From contig NZ_CP036402.1 in assembly GCF_004322855.1 (NCBI RefSeq), positions 434,001 to 498,000 of the forward strand: a DNA stretch of 64,000 bases, written 5' to 3'. The stretch comes from Egibacter rhizosphaerae (lineage in GTDB: Bacteria; Actinomycetota; Nitriliruptoria; Euzebyales; Egibacteraceae). The translations under genes were made by a program, and so were the position numbers. The notes beneath the pieces are model-generated. The model was given only the letters and a program-made list of their open reading frames with translations. It did no database searches and was not told the origin of the DNA. Below, one piece after another: positions 60,501 to 64,000 of the stretch; the stretch's first letter is position 1; every line of letters begins with the position of its first letter.

Positions 60501-61299
60501 CGAGGAACAGGATCAGCCCGTCGTAGCCGAGCCCGGCGGCGTGACGGCTGATCGCCGACAGGCCCTGCTCGAACGGCACGAACCCGCTCGCGGTGGCCTG
60601 ACGATTCTCGATGGTGCCGCTGAACAGCTGGTCGATGACGTCGCTGACCAGCGCTTGGCGCTGCTCGCTGTCGGGCGGCGCGGCCATCGCCGCGTCGAAC
60701 GAGGCAGGGTCCCAGCCTCCCGCGAGGTCGCCGAAGCCCTCGTCGCCCCCACCCTCGCCGAGCAGCCCAAAGAACGCGTCGTCGCCCATCTGCCCGCGCA
60801 GGCGCTTGGCGTCGGCGAGCAGCCCGTCTGAAACGTAGACCGCGGGCAGCTTCGCGCCGGGGTGGTGGGCGCGAACGTGGTCGACGTAGCCGCCGAGGAT
60901 CGCCTGCTCCATCGACTCGGCGCCGACCATGTGGTACGGCACGAGCATGAACCGGCGCCCGTCCAGCTTGGGCGCGTGGCGGGCGATCGGCTCAGCCAGC
61001 TCGGGCTTGCCGCGCGCGGCCGGCTCGCCTTGGAGGATGAGGTGCAGCACGGCCATGAAGTGGCTCTTGCCCGAGCCGAACGAGCCGTGCAGATACGCGC
61101 CCTTGGACGCGTGCCCCTCGACCGCGGAGGCGACGAGCCCGAGCGCGTCGTCGAAGCACTCGGCGAGCTGGTCGGTGACCACGTACTCGCGCAGCGTCCG
61201 CTCGGGATCGGCGACCCCGTCGGCGAGGCCGATCACGTAGTCGGACTTGCTGACCCGCTCGGGCAGGTCGATCAGTTCGCGCAGCAGCGGCTGACTCAT
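57517..61299 (-). CDS. pglY: BREX type 2 ATPase PglY
   Basis: This 1260-aa ATPase has Walker A LHGSFGSGKSHFMAV near residue 77 and a likely Walker B in GLILFLDELILWFASR near 235. A very long, mainly helical region and a low-complexity Gly/Pro/Glu C-terminus (about 1175-1220) follow. Its size and pairing with pglZ are typical of PglY. ATG 61299 overlaps the nucleotidyltransferase stop (ATGA), and its own stop overlaps pglZ. Confidence 0.92.
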   Translation of the reverse strand: MSQPLLRELIDLPERVSKSDYVIGLADGVADPERTLREYVVTDQLAECFDDALGLVASAVEGHASKGAYLHGSFGSGKSHFMAVLHLILQGEPAARGKPELAEPIARHAPKLDGRRFMLVPYHMVGAESMEQAILGGYVDHVRAHHPGAKLPAVYVSDGLLADAKRLRGQMGDDAFFGLLGEGGGDEGFGDLAGGWDPASFDAAMAAPPDSEQRQALVSDVIDQLFSGTIENRQATASGFVPFEQGLSAISRHAAGLGYDGLILFLDELILWFASRMADESFVNSEGPKVAKLVEAQRADRPAPIVSFIARQRDLRDFVGQGVPGAERINFGQILEWWEGRFDVIELADRNLATIIEKRLLRPKSEAAARQLDEAFEATAAASGRAFDTLLTSDGDKEMFRRLYPFNPALVETLVAVSGYLQRERTALRLIGELLADKRDHLTVGDLVPLGDLYDVIADAEEPFSDELKRHFNRARDLYAHKLKPKIAAEHDGVDEEQLERLPDDHPARTDDRLAKTLLLAALVPEVEPLRGLTVRRLADLNHGTIKSPIAGAERATVLNKVKGWAAEIGELRVDGDEQDPHVGLRLTGVDTEAILDQVAEVDNLGQRRAKVRELLSESLGVEEGGGLTASTVTLVWRGSKRTIDVRFANIRDHADIPTSELVADDRPRMVIDYPFDEPGHGPADDRARLQQLGEQLDPTPTACWIPLFLTEQAMEQLGRLVVMEHVLTGDRFEGATRHLAPQDRVQARELIDNQARTLRQRLVDVLRQAYGIDTPDESMVRTDLRPHEQFPSLDPSLAIRPPTAATLSAAFTEVLDQLLASQFPAHPNFGEEVRIGDLRTALEHITRAVQNEDGRVDVPKSDRRAVNKVLAPLKLADVGEAHLMLRRDWRDHFYAKQREHPGEAVTVERLRQWIDEPQPMGLEERVTNLVISAYALMANKAMSLRGAPVGPIVERLDPSVELRDVELPDEDVYAEAARRVGGLFGVVASPVRSAASVAELAGPVREHAKRDREPARELVRVLEAHRDRLALGDEADRLRTAQAAAALLDTVATADDRDVVEAIAAVEVPTSLEAMARSTSTAADVRRALQETNWALLEQTRRLDGEWASHAAGIIERVQRAATAEEVADSLTDTLRTAEHEATDLLSRALQRREPDDKSGGGPEGPIPGTDTPPESTGRQQGSEGPGTYQAGDTIAPPEPDEPQTTSGAAPEVGIEGAFVEPSGQVRVHRAEVQRLVEALREHADELESLTVEWEKRSR

Positions 61300-61703
61300 G
61301 AGAGGTCTCCCGCACCGTCTGGGTCGAGGGCCGTCGCGGGCCCCTGTGGCAGGCGCCCGTGGACGACCACGCCGTCGCGTGCGGCCTCGCGCGCCATCGG
61401 GTCGCCGCGGGCCAGGCGCTCGCCCCATTCCCCGGGGCTCCACCCCACCGGCTGCAGCCCGGGCGGCGCCCCCGCGTGCAGCAGCTCAAGCCGGCGCCGC
61501 CCGTCGGCGGGCAGGTCGTCGGCGACAACGAGCACGTCCACGTCGCTCCACTTGTTGAAGTCCCCACGCGCGTACGAGCCCACCACGACGACGGCGTGCA
61601 CCGACAGCCGGCTGGCCAGCGCGCTCGCCCACTGCTCGGCGCGCGCCAGCTGCGCGGACCGTTCCTCTCGTCGGCGACGAACCACGGGATGGGCCACGCT
61701 CAC
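61296..61703 (-). CDS. MNT-type nucleotidyltransferase inside the BREX operon
   Basis: This 135-aa minimal nucleotidyltransferase has the pol-beta signature GSYARGDFNKWSDVD, i.e. GSx10DxD (Gly42, Asp54, Asp56), in VVVVGSYARG. MntA-type proteins add AMP to a HEPN partner and silence it. GTG 61703 overlaps the HEPN stop (GTGA); GTG 61697, with AGGAGG seven bases upstream, is an alternative. Its stop overlaps pglY. It is therefore tightly coupled on both sides. Confidence 0.82.
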   Translation of the reverse strand: MSVAHPVVRRRREERSAQLARAEQWASALASRLSVHAVVVVGSYARGDFNKWSDVDVLVVADDLPADGRRRLELLHAGAPPGLQPVGWSPGEWGERLARGDPMAREAARDGVVVHGRLPQGPATALDPDGAGDLS

Positions 61704-62146
61704 ACCTCCTCTCCCCCGACGGTTCCCCCAAGCGCGGCCCAGGCTCGCGCGGCGTTGTCGATCAGCCGCTCGGCGTCGGCGATGGCCGCGTCGGCGTCGC
61801 TGCGACGGTAGTGCGCATCCACGTGAGCGCCGGGGTGGGCGTCGGGATAGCGGGTGGGGATGTAGTGGCGCGTCAGCCGAGCGGCGGCGTCGGCCGCGTC
61901 GGGGGCGTCGGGCCAATGCGGCGACAGCAAGCTCGCAGCGCGATGCTCCAGCACCGTCAGATCGTGGCCCCAAGCCTCCTCCCCGATGCCGTGCAGCAGG
62001 CCCTTGACCGATAGCTGCGCCGCCTGCTCGGCCAGGAAGCAGGCCCACTCGTAGCGCTCGCCGTTAGCAGCCAGCCGAGCGGTGTCGAGCGCCCGGTGGG
62101 CGTGGCGCTGCCACCGGTGGAACTCGGCGTCGTCGAGCTCGCTCAT
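61700..62146 (-). CDS. HEPN-domain protein inside the BREX operon
   Basis: This 148-aa helical HEPN protein has WQRHAHRALDTARLAANGE, YEWACFLAEQAAQLSVKGLL and a late segment RHYIPTRYPDAHPG. Arg99-x4-His104 in RYPDAH fits the R-x4-6-H form of HEPN ribonucleases. The family also includes non-catalytic members, so activity is uncertain. The ATG overlaps the pglX stop (ATGA) and its stop overlaps the nucleotidyltransferase start. It is the putative toxin or effector partner of that gene. Confidence 0.82.
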   Translation of the reverse strand: MSELDDAEFHRWQRHAHRALDTARLAANGERYEWACFLAEQAAQLSVKGLLHGIGEEAWGHDLTVLEHRAASLLSPHWPDAPDAADAAARLTRHYIPTRYPDAHPGAHVDAHYRRSDADAAIADAERLIDNAARAWAALGGTVGGEEV

Positions 62147-64000
62147 CGGCTCGTCTCGCGCTGGCCGGAGCCTCGGCGACGCCCGCGGGTGGACTGGGGC
62201 GGTCGCCAGGCGGCCAGCTCGTCGGTGGTGATCCCCAGGCCGCGCGCCTCGTCGTCGACGAAGCTCGCGAAGAAGTCGTCGAGACGCTGGCCGTAGGCGG
62301 GCACGTACTCGTTGTGCCACTGTCGCAGCCACGGCACGAGCTCGTGCAGGCCCGCCAGCAGCGGCACGAGCTGATCGTGCTCGGCGCCGCTGTCGCGCGC
62401 GGCGTTGTAGTGCTCAGCCAGCGCCTGCGCCTGCTGCAGGTGATCCCACCCCGCCCAACCGATCACCGGCGTAGTGTCCGCGCCGACCTGCGTACCCGGG
62501 TAAGCGATGAACCGCTCCTTGGGCACATCGAGCTTGCCCCGCAACGACCAGGACGTGGCCGAGCGGAAGTCGCCCTTGGCGTACTTCGGAGGCACCGGGA
62601 TCTCGAGCTTGGCCTTCTCCTTCTCCGCCTGCTCGCTGGAGAGGTGGTCGGGATCGTCCTCGGGCAGCCTCGCGCGCCGGTCGAGCTCGTCCTCCTCGCG
62701 CTGCAACGCCCACACGCGCTCCCACACCGCCCGCTTGCGCAGACCCGAGTCGGTGAACCGGTACGCGGCGAGGTAGGGCACCGCGTCGTCCTCCACGAGC
62801 CGGGTCACCAGCTTGGTGAGGTCGACGTCGCTGCGCCCCGCGTAGCGCTGCGCCACGACCGCGAAGTCCTCGTCGCCGCGCACCAGGTCAGCGAGCGCCG
62901 CGGTGGACCGCACGCTCGGCCACGCCCACAGGTGGCGGGCTTCGAGCCGGTCGAGCAGCCACTCGCGCAGCGCGTCCTGCTCGAGGTCGCCCCAGTCGTC
63001 CCAGTTCCACCGCCGCTTGTACTCGGGCCGCTCAAGCAGGTTGAGCTTGCGGTCGTCCTCGATCAGCTCGATGCGGCGCTCCACCAACAGGCGGTACGCC
63101 TCGGGCCAGTGCGCAGGCAGCTCGCTGATCGGCGTGGAGCCGTGCCGCTCGAACCACGACGTCGTCGCCTCGCCGCGCACCTGCCGGCGCGCGAGCACGA
63201 TCTCGAACGCGCGCTCCCCTCGGTTGAGCGCCGGCAGCTGCTCCTCGGGCAGCGTGAGGTCCTCTTCGAGCAGGCCATAGTGCTGATAGCACTCCCAATC
63301 GAGCTCCTCTTGGAGTGCCCCCATCCGCGCACGGAGCTCGTCGACCTGCTCTGCGGCGGCGTCGAGCCGCTCGGGACGGGGCGTCTCCTCCTCAGCGATC
63401 GCGTCCGGCAACGAGGCCGACAGCTCCGTCGCCAGCTCATCCAGCCGACGGGCTCGCGGCAGCGGCGTCTCGGCGGGGATCGGGAACGCTTTCAGCTTCG
63501 TACCATCGAACTCGTACCGCCCCTCCCAGGGCTCGTCCTGAATACCGCGCCCTAGCCCGCTACCCCCTTTGGGCTGGAAGACCTGCTTCATCCAGAAGCA
63601 CGCCGCCGAGCTGTTCAGCAGCCCCACCAGCTCCAGGTGCTCGTCCTCGGTCGCGTCCTCGGGCAGCTTGATCACCGGCGCCGACTGCTTGAACACCTTC
63701 CCACCCCGATCAAGCACGAAGTGGTTGTGCGTCGCCACAAACGCAAACGTGAACGACAGTCCTGCCAATAACCGGTCTGCCGAAGCGTAGGTGTACTCAG
63801 CCCAATGGAGTCCCCGGAGCTCCTTGGTCTTACCAAACATCAGACCGGCGCGGAGTGTAGTGCGCACAGGCCAAGCTAGGCGGAGATGCGCATCCGGCAC
63901 GTCGACATATAGCGACCCATCGTAGGGGAACAAGGCCACCATATCATCGCCGATGCTCCAATCGCGTACCACATCCCCGGTGACGAAGCCACGAATATGC
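62143..64000 (-). CDS. pglX: BREX type 2 methyltransferase PglX (N-terminus beyond window)
   Basis: About 618 C-terminal residues are present, and the gene enters from the right edge. The visible part is the long region after the N6-adenine methyltransferase core: FAFVATHNHFVLDRGGKVF, VGLLNSSAACFWMKQVF, TKLKAFPIPAE (target-recognition-like), then a large domain with KRRWNWDDWGDLEQDALRE and ending in a basic tail. The catalytic NPPY-type motif would lie outside. In BREX, PglX methylates host DNA and takes part in blocking phage. Confidence 0.88.
   Translation of the reverse strand, partial: HIRGFVTGDVVRDWSIGDDMVALFPYDGSLYVDVPDAHLRLAWPVRTTLRAGLMFGKTKELRGLHWAEYTYASADRLLAGLSFTFAFVATHNHFVLDRGGKVFKQSAPVIKLPEDATEDEHLELVGLLNSSAACFWMKQVFQPKGGSGLGRGIQDEPWEGRYEFDGTKLKAFPIPAETPLPRARRLDELATELSASLPDAIAEEETPRPERLDAAAEQVDELRARMGALQEELDWECYQHYGLLEEDLTLPEEQLPALNRGERAFEIVLARRQVRGEATTSWFERHGSTPISELPAHWPEAYRLLVERRIELIEDDRKLNLLERPEYKRRWNWDDWGDLEQDALREWLLDRLEARHLWAWPSVRSTAALADLVRGDEDFAVVAQRYAGRSDVDLTKLVTRLVEDDAVPYLAAYRFTDSGLRKRAVWERVWALQREEDELDRRARLPEDDPDHLSSEQAEKEKAKLEIPVPPKYAKGDFRSATSWSLRGKLDVPKERFIAYPGTQVGADTTPVIGWAGWDHLQQAQALAEHYNAARDSGAEHDQLVPLLAGLHELVPWLRQWHNEYVPAYGQRLDDFFASFVDDEARGLGITTDELAAWRPPQSTRGRRRGSGQRETSR

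Noticed and set aside
61700-62146. HEPN as a classical HepT toxin
   Set aside because: HepT has R-x4-H-x-Y; here the histidine is followed by Pro-Gly, so only the more general HEPN form can be claimed.
1-64000. Prophage or integrated plasmid
   Set aside because: No integrase of the tyrosine or serine type, capsid, portal, terminase, replication or transfer genes were seen; only IS3 fragments are present.

Overview
This 64 kb window comes from a very GC-rich bacterial chromosome, most likely an actinobacterium. The main pointers are a mycothiol-type maleylpyruvate isomerase gene, two AfsR/SARP regulators, a LuxR-type LAL regulator, an ECF41-type sigma factor, many GTG starts, stop-start overlaps (ATGA/GTGA) and several leaderless-looking genes. 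I cannot name the genus. No tRNA, rRNA, CRISPR array or replication origin was seen.

Layout. 0-17.5 kb is mostly metabolic and regulatory: a partial FAD monooxygenase, a NarL-type two-component pair, an SDR dehydrogenase, a TetR/small-exporter pair sharing a palindromic operator, a 993-aa LAL regulator, a 1129-aa STAND-type ATPase, small membrane proteins, an MBL-fold hydrolase, an alpha/beta hydrolase, and a TetR-maleylpyruvate isomerase operon. 17.6-23.3 kb is an accessory patch: an excisionase-like HTH gene, an XRE-ImmA/IrrE gene cut by one in-frame TAG, a pRiA4b-ORF3-like plus SWIM zinc-finger operon, and a Doc toxin with a ribbon-helix-helix antitoxin. 23.4-30.5 kb has a phosphotransferase, a truncated GNAT, an ECF41 operon with its probable own promoter, and small membrane proteins. 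30.7-40.4 kb has a DesKR-like pair divergent from an ABC exporter, decayed genes, VapBC, and an operon of two DUF4386-like proteins with an alcohol dehydrogenase. 40.6-49.3 kb has two SARP-family regulators around a methyltransferase-cupin operon, with 22-bp-spaced direct repeats at two candidate target promoters.

43.6-51.2 kb is also a graveyard: remnants of a molybdopterin oxidoreductase, McrC, an alpha/beta hydrolase broken by an IS3 orfA piece, and an inverted IS3 orfB piece, followed by a MazEF-like pair. From 51.3 kb to the right edge runs a BREX type 2 (Pgl) phage-defence operon on the minus strand: pglX (partial), a HEPN gene, a nucleotidyltransferase (MNT) gene, pglY, pglZ, brxD and brxHI. 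The HEPN-MNT pair lies inside the operon and is joined by 4-nt overlaps on all sides, so it appears to be translated as part of the BREX unit. This is the most interesting system in the window.
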